Positions 1 to 6,943 of a DNA stretch of 16,581 nt are shown piece by piece. A program made the position numbers and the translations under genes. Source of the DNA: Methanosalsum sp. (lineage in GTDB: Archaea > Halobacteriota > Methanosarcinia > Methanosarcinales > Methanosarcinaceae); the NCBI GenBank assembly GCA_007127385.1, contig SKZM01000103.1, positions 1-16,581 on the forward strand, read 5' to 3'. Below the pieces are notes generated by a model, which was given only the letters and a program-made list of their open reading frames with translations, was not told where the DNA came from and did no database searches. Positions within the stretch are counted from its first letter, which is position 1; each line of letters begins with the position of its first letter.

Positions 1-963
1 ACCTACAAGACCACCAACATCATTACCACCAGCAACTTTACCAGTAGAATATGTATTGGTTATAATGCCTTTATTTTCACCAACTAACCCTCCCACTCTC
101 GGTTGTTGTTGATCACTACTAGTATTAGCTGTTGAATAACTGTTATTAATCTCACCAGAATTTCTACCCACCAAACCACCAGCACGAGTTTGACCTGCAA
201 AGTCACCTTCAACAGTTCCAGTTACAAAAGATTGCGTTATTGTACCAGTGTTATCACCCACCAAACCACCTACATGTCTTCTATCATTGCCAGTACCACC
301 TGCATTTATATTTACATCATTCAATCCTACATTTTTTATGTTACCTTCATTTTTACCAAAAAGTCCACCAAGGACTCCTTGATCTATGAATAAATCATTT
401 ATCACATGCCCCATTCCATCGAGAGAGCCAGTGAATGAATTATCTTTATCACCAATTGGATAAAATCCATTACCATCATTCCAGTTGATAGTACCAGAAG
501 CATCAATATCATTTACCAGAATATAATGGGCTTCAAGATCATCTTCAATATTCTGCAATTGCTGAACGTTGCTTATTTGGTACGGATTGTCTTTGGTACC
601 ATCACCACCAGCAAATCCATTACCATCTGAGCCTGTGAAATTTTCAGAAGTTATTGTAATCCAGTAATCACTTTCATTAACTTCCAGTTCACCATAAGAT
701 CGAGTACCCGATAAATAGAAAATACTGTTAGTACCTACGTCTACAGGAATCCTTACTGGAAAATGGTCAATATTATCAATTTTCATTTGAATATCAGTAA
801 AACTGCCCAGTAACTCCCTGCTATGATCCATTTCATTCTGCTTTTCGTATACCGGAACCCAGAAGTTGAGAAAACCTGCCATGAAGGTGACAAGTATTGC
901 CAGTACCAGCACTGTACCAATAACAACTGATACTGCATTATCATCATCTTTTACAGATCTCAT
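1..963 (-). CDS. Type IV pilin-like surface protein with GLUG repeats (3' end outside window)
   Basis: The reading frame starts at an ATG whose A is base 963 and stays open for 321 codons to base 1, so the C-terminus is missing. Residues 10-16 (AVSVVIG) followed by a hydrophobic stretch to about residue 35 form an archaeal type IV pilin N-terminal segment (Pilin_N type) with acidic and basic residues just before it. A linker follows, then from about residue 110 a region of the kind that precedes GLUG repeats (DGTKDNPYQI, an NDIDASG motif, a SFTGSLDGMGH motif). After that come repeated GLUG units near residues 199, 222, 262, 290 and 316, each built as VGGLVGxNxG plus a SYSTG-like strand. GLUG regions are found in large adhesins and likely fold as stacked beta strands. 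The start overlaps the stop of the upstream pilin gene as ATGA, implying translational coupling. I infer a membrane-anchored or pilus-assembled surface protein; the ligand is unknown. Confidence 0.85.
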   Translation of the reverse strand, partial: MRSVKDDDNAVSVVIGTVLVLAILVTFMAGFLNFWVPVYEKQNEMDHSRELLGSFTDIQMKIDNIDHFPVRIPVDVGTNSIFYLSGTRSYGELEVNESDYWITITSENFTGSDGNGFAGGDGTKDNPYQISNVQQLQNIEDDLEAHYILVNDIDASGTINWNDGNGFYPIGDKDNSFTGSLDGMGHVINDLFIDQGVLGGLFGKNEGNIKNVGLNDVNINAGGTGNDRRHVGGLVGDNTGTITQSFVTGTVEGDFAGQTRAGGLVGRNSGEINNSYSTANTSSDQQQPRVGGLVGENKGIITNTYSTGKVAGGNDVGGLVG

Positions 964-1376
964 CTGATAAGCTCCTGTGATGGTATGTGAACAATGATTA
1001 TACGGGTGGTATCTGCATCCAGGGAGATTATCGTGCCAATTCTCCAGGTTCCTGTTTCGTTGATCTGTGACATGTTGCTGATATTGACCTCCTGGCCCTC
1101 ATGTATAAATCTCAGATCAGATACCTCTACAGGTTCACCTCCCATGTGAACCAGATCGACCAGAGACCCATTATTCTGTACATTGTAATTTATCTGTGGA
1201 ACATCTGGAGGAGGATTTATTGCAAAAACGCTCATGCTGATAAGGGACGCCATGATTACTGTAATCGATACCATTAGAACTGTTCCTACCACATCGGAGA
1301 CTGCATGTTCACTCTTATAGATGCAGGATGCAGAATCAGAAGATTGAGAGGTATCGGTTCTGTTTTTCAAAAGCAT
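960..1376 (-). CDS. Archaeal type IV pilin-like protein
   Basis: This 138-residue protein has the euryarchaeal pilin signature HAVSDVVGTVLMVSITVIMASL at about residues 24-45 in broken form: a charged leader (KSEH), then AVSDVVG, then a hydrophobic helix of about 20 residues. In this family (Pilin_N, PF07790) a prepilin peptidase of the PibD/EppA kind cuts just before the hydrophobic segment. The remaining 90 residues are predicted beta-rich, end in SQELIR, and are not recognisable further. The stop (TGA, 960-962) overlaps the ATG of the GLUG gene, so the two are one transcription unit. A TATA-like element around 1406-1412 on the minus strand would start transcription a few bases before this ATG. 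Role inferred: a minor pilin or surface partner of the GLUG protein. No pilus motor ATPase or membrane platform gene is visible here. Confidence 0.85.
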   Translation of the reverse strand: MLLKNRTDTSQSSDSASCIYKSEHAVSDVVGTVLMVSITVIMASLISMSVFAINPPPDVPQINYNVQNNGSLVDLVHMGGEPVEVSDLRFIHEGQEVNISNMSQINETGTWRIGTIISLDADTTRIIIVHIPSQELIR

Positions 1377-1467
1377 AGCAACGCCTGTAAATTATTCAAG
1401 CTGATATATAGAAAATATTATAGAAATATCCGTAGAAATTAATATGCAGATCTATTATAAGGCTTAC

Positions 1468-1518
1468 GATATCTATTGATATCTATTACAATCACCCATA
1501 TCCACATGTATACGTATA
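1468..1518. promoter_or_regulatory. Tandem 10-bp repeat and palindrome between divergent genes
   Basis: The decamer GATATCTATT occurs twice head to tail at 1468-1487, exactly one helical turn apart. A perfect 10-bp palindrome TATACGTATA lies at 1509-1518. Both sit upstream of the TATA box of the ArsR-type regulator and between it and the divergent pilin genes. Placement suggests operator sites, possibly for the regulator itself, but the region is AT-rich and chance is possible. Confidence 0.35.
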
Positions 1519-1553
1519 TAGCAAGTTAGGATACAAGTGTAACAGGAATAATC

Positions 1554-1561
1554 TTATATAT
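1554..1561 (+). promoter_or_regulatory. TATA box of the ArsR-type regulator
   Basis: CTTATATA lies about 27 bp before the ATG at 1585. Archaeal transcription starts about 25-27 bp after the TATA centre, so the mRNA is predicted to be leaderless or nearly so. This is the reason for preferring the ATG at 1585 over the in-frame TTG at 1564. Confidence 0.5.
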
Positions 1562-1584
1562 CGTTGTATTTAAAAGATACATAT

Positions 1585-2100
1585 ATGACTCTAAAAGGTA
1601 ACAAAGTGTTCAAGGCTATTGGAAGCAGCACACGGATCAACATGCTTCAATTGCTCAGTGAGAATGAGATGCACATCTCAGGTCTTGCCAGAGAGCTCAA
1701 CATATCAGTACCTGTTGCTGCAAAACATGTGAAGGTCCTGGAAGAAGCTGATCTTGTAGAACGCAGAATATTCGGGAAATCACATATACTTAAGATCAGG
1801 GCAGAGAACATACATACAGCACTTGACTCCTTTGCACCAACCGAGATGGTTGAGATCGATAAGGGTACAAAACTTCTGGATGCCCTTAAAATGGTGTCGG
1901 CTCTGGAGGTAAAAAAGGTAGGGGATAGAGACCTGATAGTATCATCTGACGGGGAAGAAGGATTGTATGTATTTGAAGTTGATGGAAAACTATCTGACAA
2001 GACAGCAGAAGAGTTCGTACTTGAAAAAAATGCAACTATCGACTGGAAAAAACTGGAGGCAGTTACCAAAAAGAGACTTGTGATTTCTATTAAGGAATAA
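1585..2100 (+). CDS. ArsR-type winged-helix regulator with a C-terminal DUF4430-like domain
   Basis: This 171-residue protein has a winged helix-turn-helix at about residues 8-70: VFKAIGSSTRINMLQLL, then the HTH (ISGLARELNISVPVAAKHVK), then the wing (LVERRIFGKSHIL). This is the ArsR/SmtB fold, which binds DNA as a dimer. There is no cysteine in the protein, so it lacks the usual metal-sensing thiols. The C-terminal part (about 92-170: KLLDALKMVSAL, then GLYVFEVDGK, then DWKKLEAV) resembles a small beta-grasp DUF4430-type domain; that reading is my inference. The start is the ATG at 1585, predicted leaderless. It faces away from the pilin genes and is followed after 56 bp by the radical SAM gene, which has its own TATA box. 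It may regulate itself, the pilins or the repair cluster. Confidence 0.8.
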   Translation: MTLKGNKVFKAIGSSTRINMLQLLSENEMHISGLARELNISVPVAAKHVKVLEEADLVERRIFGKSHILKIRAENIHTALDSFAPTEMVEIDKGTKLLDALKMVSALEVKKVGDRDLIVSSDGEEGLYVFEVDGKLSDKTAEEFVLEKNATIDWKKLEAVTKKRLVISIKE

Positions 2101-2126
2101 TACTTTCACCCTGCCTGGATCATGGA

Positions 2127-2134
2127 CTTATACT
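2127..2134 (+). promoter_or_regulatory. TATA box of the radical SAM gene
   Basis: CTTATACT is centred about 26-27 bp before the ATG at 2157, again predicting a leaderless mRNA. No Shine-Dalgarno sequence precedes that ATG, which fits. The radical SAM gene and its overlapping partner would be transcribed from here. Confidence 0.45.
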
Positions 2135-2156
2135 ATCCTGTCGAAAATAATCTTCA

Positions 2157-3296
2157 ATGAGCAGTGACACCCATATACCTGACGTTCATCGGACACTCCA
2201 GGAAAGGATCAGGTTGCTATCAGCCGGCACAAAATATGATAGCTGTAACCAGACCGCAGTATGCCACGCCTTTGGACCGGATGGACGGTGCATACAACTA
2301 TACAAAACACTTCTTACAAACCACTGTTCAGGAGAATGCCTGTACTGTCCAAACAGAAGTATGAGAGATACTTCAAGAGCCTCACTCTCGCCTGAAGAGA
2401 TTGCTAAAATTACCTGGTCGTTCTACAGAAAAAACGCCATTGAAGGATTATTTCTTTCTTCAGGGATCATTGGTGATCCTGAGAATACCGCATATCGCCA
2501 GCTTGAGGTAGTAACACTTCTGAGAGAACAGGGATTTAATGGATACATACATGTGCGACTCATGCCTGGTACCCCGAAACATCTTCTTGAGAACATCTCA
2601 GAGTATGCAAACAAATTCGGAATAAACGCCGAAACTACCAGCTCGGTCAATTATTCCCATATATGCCCAAACTTTGATTATCAGAATGATGTTCTTATGC
2701 GCCTCAAGTGGATACATGATATGGTACGCAGAAGACGTTCTGAACACAATGATACAAGAATCATAGGCGCAAATGATACCCAGTTTGTGGTAGGTCTTCT
2801 AAATGAGCCTGATCGCAATATGATACAGACCGTTAACAGGTTTATGAACAGATATGGTCTGAGAAGACCTTACTTTATGAGTTTTGATCCTGTTCCGGGT
2901 ACTCCTCTTGAGAAGGAACCATCCTCACCCAGGTGGAAAGAGACACGTCTCTATCAGGCTTCCTATCTTCTCAAGGACTATGGCCTCAAAGCACGGGATT
3001 TTGATCCCATATTTGATGACACCGGAAACCTGACTGATGATGATCCAAAGATACTTCTTGCAGCTGCCAATCCGGACATGTACCCTGTTGATATCAACAG
3101 TGCAACTCGCCATGAACTGCTCATGGTCCCAGGGATTGGCCCAATCAGTGCAGAAAGGATCATCCATGCAGATACTATCAGCAGTGAGCAGGAACTTGCA
3201 AGGATCGGGGTTGCAGTTTCAAGAGCAAGGCCATACATAAGAATTCAGGGGAAAAGCCAAACCCGGCTTGACCGGTTCTGGAAGAGCGGGTCATGA
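2157..3296 (+). CDS. Radical SAM protein with C-terminal helix-hairpin-helix, putative DNA repair/modification (TIGR03916-like)
   Basis: This 379-residue protein carries the radical SAM cluster motif CxxxCxxC as C57-SGE-C61-LY-C64, inside a conserved stretch (LLTNHCSGECLYCPNR). Three more cysteines (C30, C36, C45) lie just before it, in the family pattern around CHAFGPDGRC, and could bind a second cluster. The barrel continues with EGLFLSSGII (a GGE-like region near residue 99) and GYIHVRLMPG. From about residue 310 a helix-hairpin-helix DNA-binding motif follows (DINSATRHELLMVPGIGP). The order and motifs match the family named 'putative DNA modification/repair radical SAM protein', known to sit beside TIGR03915/DUF4130 genes. 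That partner is next here, overlapping by ATGA. The reaction is unknown; a DNA substrate is inferred from the helix-hairpin-helix. The start is the ATG at 2157, predicted leaderless. Confidence 0.9.
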   Translation: MSSDTHIPDVHRTLQERIRLLSAGTKYDSCNQTAVCHAFGPDGRCIQLYKTLLTNHCSGECLYCPNRSMRDTSRASLSPEEIAKITWSFYRKNAIEGLFLSSGIIGDPENTAYRQLEVVTLLREQGFNGYIHVRLMPGTPKHLLENISEYANKFGINAETTSSVNYSHICPNFDYQNDVLMRLKWIHDMVRRRRSEHNDTRIIGANDTQFVVGLLNEPDRNMIQTVNRFMNRYGLRRPYFMSFDPVPGTPLEKEPSSPRWKETRLYQASYLLKDYGLKARDFDPIFDDTGNLTDDDPKILLAAANPDMYPVDINSATRHELLMVPGIGPISAERIIHADTISSEQELARIGVAVSRARPYIRIQGKSQTRLDRFWKSGS

Positions 3297-4162
3297 TCAT
3301 GAGATTTCAGCGGAATGTGAGAGGAATACTTACCGCCTGTCGTGCAACTGAAAAATATAATGATATTGATATCATATTCAGTGATGAGCGCAGCCTGAGC
3401 ACACAGCTGATCGGCTATGCAGAAAATGAAATTGAGACACAGAGATCATCATCTTTTGATACCTTGTGGGACAATTGCAGCATATCACAGCTTGTAGCTG
3501 CGGTTTTCTTCAGAAATGATCCCGGGGCAATCGATTCGTATCAAAGCCCTGTCGAGTTTATAGAAACGGTACTCAGGCACAGGAAATGCAACCCATTGGA
3601 ACTTGTTGGCCTCTTAAAGAAGTGTAAAGGAAGAAAAGAAATGCTATACATACCCCAGTACAGGGAGGGACACAGGTATTTCAGGTACATGAAAGAGGTA
3701 AAGAAGGAGTTTTATCATATGTGCATGTTCACCCGTCCTGAGCTATTTGGTAATGTTCTTATTGCTAGGGTCAGCACAGATCACAGAACATCCGACATGT
3801 TCTGCCAGTGGCTTGCCAGAAAGAATCCGGATATTGTTATAGGAGTTATAGATAAAAATATTTCATGGATTGGAAATGGAAATTTGCTGGGTTTTGAATC
3901 CCAGGTATGTGAAGTTGATCCCTCATTTCTGGTAGATCTTCAAAGTGGAGATAATGCAGATAAAGGGCTTGAGGACCTGTGGGAGATCTATTATGATTCC
4001 CAGTATATAAGTAAAAGAAGAAACCGCAAGCTTGCTAGCAGAATGCAGCCTGCGATCTCTGCAAATTTCAGTACAATGGCAAAAAATGACCGATACAGAG
4101 TTGAAAAGGGAACCGGAAACTGTACCCTGGATGAATTTTCCAAAGATTGCGAAAATTTATAA
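3293..4162 (+). CDS. DUF4130/TIGR03915-like probable DNA metabolism protein, partner of the radical SAM protein
   Basis: The 289-residue product starts at an ATG overlapping the radical SAM stop (ATGA); a second in-frame ATG follows two codons later. The best family markers are FRYMKEVKKEFYHMC, then a stretch around DMFCQWLARKNPDIVIG followed by a tryptophan-containing strand (ISWIGNGN), and a C-terminal block LEDLWEIYYDSQYISKRRNR. These match the layout of DUF4130 proteins, where a reactive-looking 'WAIHTPDRSVHWDG'-type strand and a 'LW..YY.SIFNPAR' helix are usual. The copy here is divergent: the usual C-terminal MPKRYW-type motif is replaced by RMQPAISANF. In many bacteria this domain is fused to a UdgX-type uracil-DNA glycosylase; at 289 residues no such domain is present. 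Function is unproven. The pairing with the radical SAM gene is the strongest evidence for the assignment. Confidence 0.75.
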   Translation: MIMRFQRNVRGILTACRATEKYNDIDIIFSDERSLSTQLIGYAENEIETQRSSSFDTLWDNCSISQLVAAVFFRNDPGAIDSYQSPVEFIETVLRHRKCNPLELVGLLKKCKGRKEMLYIPQYREGHRYFRYMKEVKKEFYHMCMFTRPELFGNVLIARVSTDHRTSDMFCQWLARKNPDIVIGVIDKNISWIGNGNLLGFESQVCEVDPSFLVDLQSGDNADKGLEDLWEIYYDSQYISKRRNRKLASRMQPAISANFSTMAKNDRYRVEKGTGNCTLDEFSKDCENL

Positions 4163-4196
4163 CTACAGTAGTGTTCTATAGACAGTAACCCTGTTC

Positions 4197-4202
4197 AGGT
4201 GA
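4197..4202 (+). promoter_or_regulatory. Shine-Dalgarno site of the MutS-related gene
   Basis: AGGTGA lies 4 bases before the ATG at 4207. Unlike the leaderless genes upstream, this start has a ribosome binding site, as expected of an internal operon gene, and it supports both the start and co-transcription with the two genes before it. Confidence 0.6.
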
Positions 4203-4206
4203 AATT

Positions 4207-6315
4207 ATGAATAATCTTCAGGATATCCCGGGTGTTGGGGATAAAATGGCCCAGCGCCTTATAACGCACTTTGGAAATGAGGAAAGCACAGTTACTGCAA
4301 TCCTTGACGGTGATATTGCCAGCATCTGTGAAATTGAAGGAATAAGTCACAGATTTGCAGTGTCCCTGGTACATGAAGCAAGGGCCATCAGTAAAGGAAA
4401 AGAAGTATCAGAATTTCTCAAAACCCGTGAAGCAAGAGATATCTATGAAAAAGTGCTGGAGATCATCAAAGGGTTCGCACCTTCAAAATACGCCAGAGAA
4501 AAGCTGAACATCTACCTTCCCTACCCATCCTCCCAGATGGAAGAAATAGAATCTATACGTCAAATGACCTCTGAATATACAGAAATTGCCCGAAAAATCA
4601 ATTTTGAACCCGGGTTCATGAATAAGCTGGCAGAGGTCAGGCCATTGAGTCTGAAGTATCCCAGACCAAAAATAAGGGATCGAGTCCTGATCACAGCAAA
4701 CCGTCAGGACTTTGAATATGCACGCCAGCATTTCTCAGATTCATTCAGCATTCAGCTAGTAGAATTACCCGATCAGCTGATTGATGCCATATCCGGTTAT
4801 TCTCATATCATCTGTTCCCACAGAAGTTTTCTGGAAATGGAATTTCCATCAGATATGGATCCGGAGTTCATTTCCGATCTAAGGCAGGCTGAGGACTGGC
4901 AGATCATACCTGAAAATACTATTTCTTTCTTTGCCCATAACCTTCAGACAATAACTGCATCACTTGAAGTGGTTCGCACCGTAAAGAACGCAGGATCTGA
5001 AACATTTGACCATCTCGGGGACATCGACCCAGACAGGATCGAACATATACTGCTAAACATCAATGAAACTGGCAGTTTGCGGCAGGGAATTGATCCAGAG
5101 ATAGACAGGCTGCGTCTGAGCATTGAGCGGATGGACAGGTGTATCCAGGATGCGGTAAAGGACGCAACATCAAGGATCTCCAGAATACTGGACGAAAGAA
5201 AGCTCACGTTAAGCGGTCAGGATATGGTCCGCGCCATAAGCGGGGAGATTGAAATAAGGGATATGCTTGAGAGAGAGATATATCACTCATATATGGAAGT
5301 TGTTAGGGATATCAAAAAAGGGATTGCATCTGAACTGGAGCTTGATCAGAAAAGTATCATTCTTCTGGATTCGGTTTTTTTCACACATATCACCTACCCA
5401 TTGGAGATCGATAAATCAGCTGTCAGATCCCTCAGGCAGCAGCTTGAACACAAGCTTGAAAGAAAAACTATTGAACACATTCGCAAAGTTGCAAAGGACC
5501 TGCACCAGTATATCATACCGGTTCGCAGGATGGTCAAGGAAGTACTGGACTTCCAGGTAGGTTTTGCAATCGGCCATTTTTCCTGTGAATATGACCTTTC
5601 AATGCCGGTACTTATAGAAAATACTGGAATCGGGTTCAGGGGTGCAAGAAACCTTTTTCTCAGTGCCAGCAATACAGATATTACACCTATCGATTATTCA
5701 GTCGGAGATACATCATTCAGTCCTGGAGACAATTCCGGAAGTGTGGTGATACTCAGTGGTGTAAATTCCGGGGGAAAGACATCTCTTCTGGACCTCATTG
5801 CCCAGTGTACAGTACTTGCACATATGGGACTTCCTGTTCCCTGCAGTGATATGGAAATAGGACCCTGTGAGAAAATGTACTACTTTGCAAAATCCAAAGG
5901 TACACTTGATGCCGGTGCATTTGAATCCACACTTGTAGAATTCTCATCAGTGGCAGATCCTACAGATAAGATTGTACTGGTTGATGAACTGGAATCGATA
6001 ACAGAACCCGGAGCTTCAGCAAGGATCATTGCAGGAATACTGGAAATGCTTGCAGAAAAACAGAACAGTGCAGCAATATTTGTATCCCATCTTCCGGAGC
6101 TGATCATGGAGAACACTGAATGCAATATCAGAGTGGATGGTATTGAGGCAGAAGGGCTTGATGCTGAACTGAACCTGGTAGTTGACAGGAACCCCAGATA
6201 CAACTATATTGCAAGAAGTACGCCTGAACTTATTGTAGAAAGATTGGCAAGAAGAACTGAAGGTAACCAGAAAATATTCTATGAAAAGCTCAGAAACAAA
6301 TTTCATGACAGCTGA
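4207..6315 (+). CDS. MutS-related ATPase with N-terminal helix-hairpin-helix (archaeal MutS2/MutS5-like)
   Basis: This 702-residue protein starts with helix-hairpin-helix repeats (IPGVGDKMAQRLITHFG and IEGISHRFAVSL, residues 1-60). The middle is long and helical, as in the MutS core and clamp. The C-terminal third is a MutS domain V ATPase: Walker A G518-VNSG-GKT at 518-525, Walker B ILVDE with D593 and E594, and a SH switch with H628. There is no N-terminal mismatch-recognition domain with the Phe-x-Glu motif of MutS1 and no C-terminal Smr nuclease domain, so it belongs to the archaeal MutS2/MutS5-like group. Members of that group bind DNA without mismatch specificity, and junction binding has been reported for one. 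It follows the DUF4130 gene by 44 bp and has a clear Shine-Dalgarno site. The context suggests DNA repair or recombination with the radical SAM pair; direct cooperation is inference. Confidence 0.85.
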   Translation: MNNLQDIPGVGDKMAQRLITHFGNEESTVTAILDGDIASICEIEGISHRFAVSLVHEARAISKGKEVSEFLKTREARDIYEKVLEIIKGFAPSKYAREKLNIYLPYPSSQMEEIESIRQMTSEYTEIARKINFEPGFMNKLAEVRPLSLKYPRPKIRDRVLITANRQDFEYARQHFSDSFSIQLVELPDQLIDAISGYSHIICSHRSFLEMEFPSDMDPEFISDLRQAEDWQIIPENTISFFAHNLQTITASLEVVRTVKNAGSETFDHLGDIDPDRIEHILLNINETGSLRQGIDPEIDRLRLSIERMDRCIQDAVKDATSRISRILDERKLTLSGQDMVRAISGEIEIRDMLEREIYHSYMEVVRDIKKGIASELELDQKSIILLDSVFFTHITYPLEIDKSAVRSLRQQLEHKLERKTIEHIRKVAKDLHQYIIPVRRMVKEVLDFQVGFAIGHFSCEYDLSMPVLIENTGIGFRGARNLFLSASNTDITPIDYSVGDTSFSPGDNSGSVVILSGVNSGGKTSLLDLIAQCTVLAHMGLPVPCSDMEIGPCEKMYYFAKSKGTLDAGAFESTLVEFSSVADPTDKIVLVDELESITEPGASARIIAGILEMLAEKQNSAAIFVSHLPELIMENTECNIRVDGIEAEGLDAELNLVVDRNPRYNYIARSTPELIVERLARRTEGNQKIFYEKLRNKFHDS

Positions 6316-6338
6316 ACACAGCAAATTAAAAAGTGACC
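6316..6338 (-). terminator. T-run after hisB in a convergent gap
   Basis: The 23-bp gap between the MutS-related gene and hisB reads TTTTTAATTTGC on the minus strand straight after the hisB stop. Runs of T alone can end archaeal transcription. No hairpin is present. Confidence 0.35.
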
Positions 6339-6914
6339 TCAGAGCACTCCTTTTGTACTGCGGATACCCTTACCTTCGATCCTTACTGCCCTGTGCATGG
6401 CACATGCAAACGCTTTGAACAGTGATTCGATCATATGATGATCATTTTTTCCATAAACAGATGCATGAAGATTTATTTTTCCATGTTCTACAATGGATTC
6501 AAAGAAATGTTCCACCATCTGAGTATTGAAATCACCAACCCTGCCAGAACTGAAGGATACATTCATCACCATATAGCTTCGACCCCCCAGGTCCAGGGCA
6601 ACCTCTGAAAGCGATTCATCCATTGGCACCCGTGCCTCACCAAACCTTGCAATTCCGGTTTTATCACCAAGGGCTTTGAGTATAGCCTGGCCCAGAACAA
6701 TACCCGTATCCTCCACCAGATGGTGTTCATCCACCTCAAGATCACCGGTTGCATCAATATAAAGATCAAAACCTGAATGCTTTGCAAAGGATGTCAGCAT
6801 ATGATCAAAGAAGCCTATACCAGTTTTGATTTTCGATGAGCCGGTTCCATCCAGCAGAAGTTCTACATGAATACTGGTTTCACCTGTTTTGCGGGATAAT
6901 TTAGCAGATCTCAT
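6339..6914 (-). CDS. hisB: Imidazoleglycerol-phosphate dehydratase HisB
   Basis: This enzyme removes water from imidazole glycerol phosphate to give imidazole acetol phosphate, step six of histidine synthesis, in the cytosol as a metal-dependent multimer. The 191 residues are the full monofunctional length, without the phosphatase domain fused in enterobacteria. Visible motifs are GFFDHML (34-40), the metal-binding DEHHLVED (62-69), the glycine-rich LDLGGRSY (108-114), EHFFES (about 135-140) and the second metal-binding [13 protein letters not shown] (158-170). It is the last gene of a hisG-hisA-hisB unit, 29 bp behind hisA; only a weak ribosome binding site (GATGGT) precedes the ATG. Nothing is unusual apart from the family-typical archaeal split of histidine genes, since no other his genes are present in the window. 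Confidence 0.97.
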   Translation of the reverse strand: MRSAKLSRKTGETSIHVELLLDGTGSSKIKTGIGFFDHMLTSFAKHSGFDLYIDATGDLEVDEHHLVEDTGIVLGQAILKALGDKTGIARFGEARVPMDESLSEVALDLGGRSYMVMNVSFSSGRVGDFNTQMVEHFFESIVEHGKINLHASVYGKNDHHMIESLFKAFACAMHRAVRIEGKGIRSTKGVL

Positions 6915-6943
6915 AGTACTACCATCTGTTAATTTTGAATGTA

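Noticed and set aside
190..393. A 67-codon plus-strand frame opposite the GLUG gene
   Set aside because: It is the shadow of repeat codons on the other strand, where a continuous 321-codon frame with clear motifs runs.
1..960. Repeated GGTGGT-type blocks considered as a CRISPR or tandem DNA repeat
   Set aside because: The repeats are in frame, vary at the DNA level and encode GLUG units; spacing and sequence do not fit a CRISPR array.
1564..1584. TTG at 1564 as the start of the ArsR-type regulator
   Set aside because: It lies only a few bases after the TATA box, upstream of the predicted transcription start, so it would not be in the mRNA.
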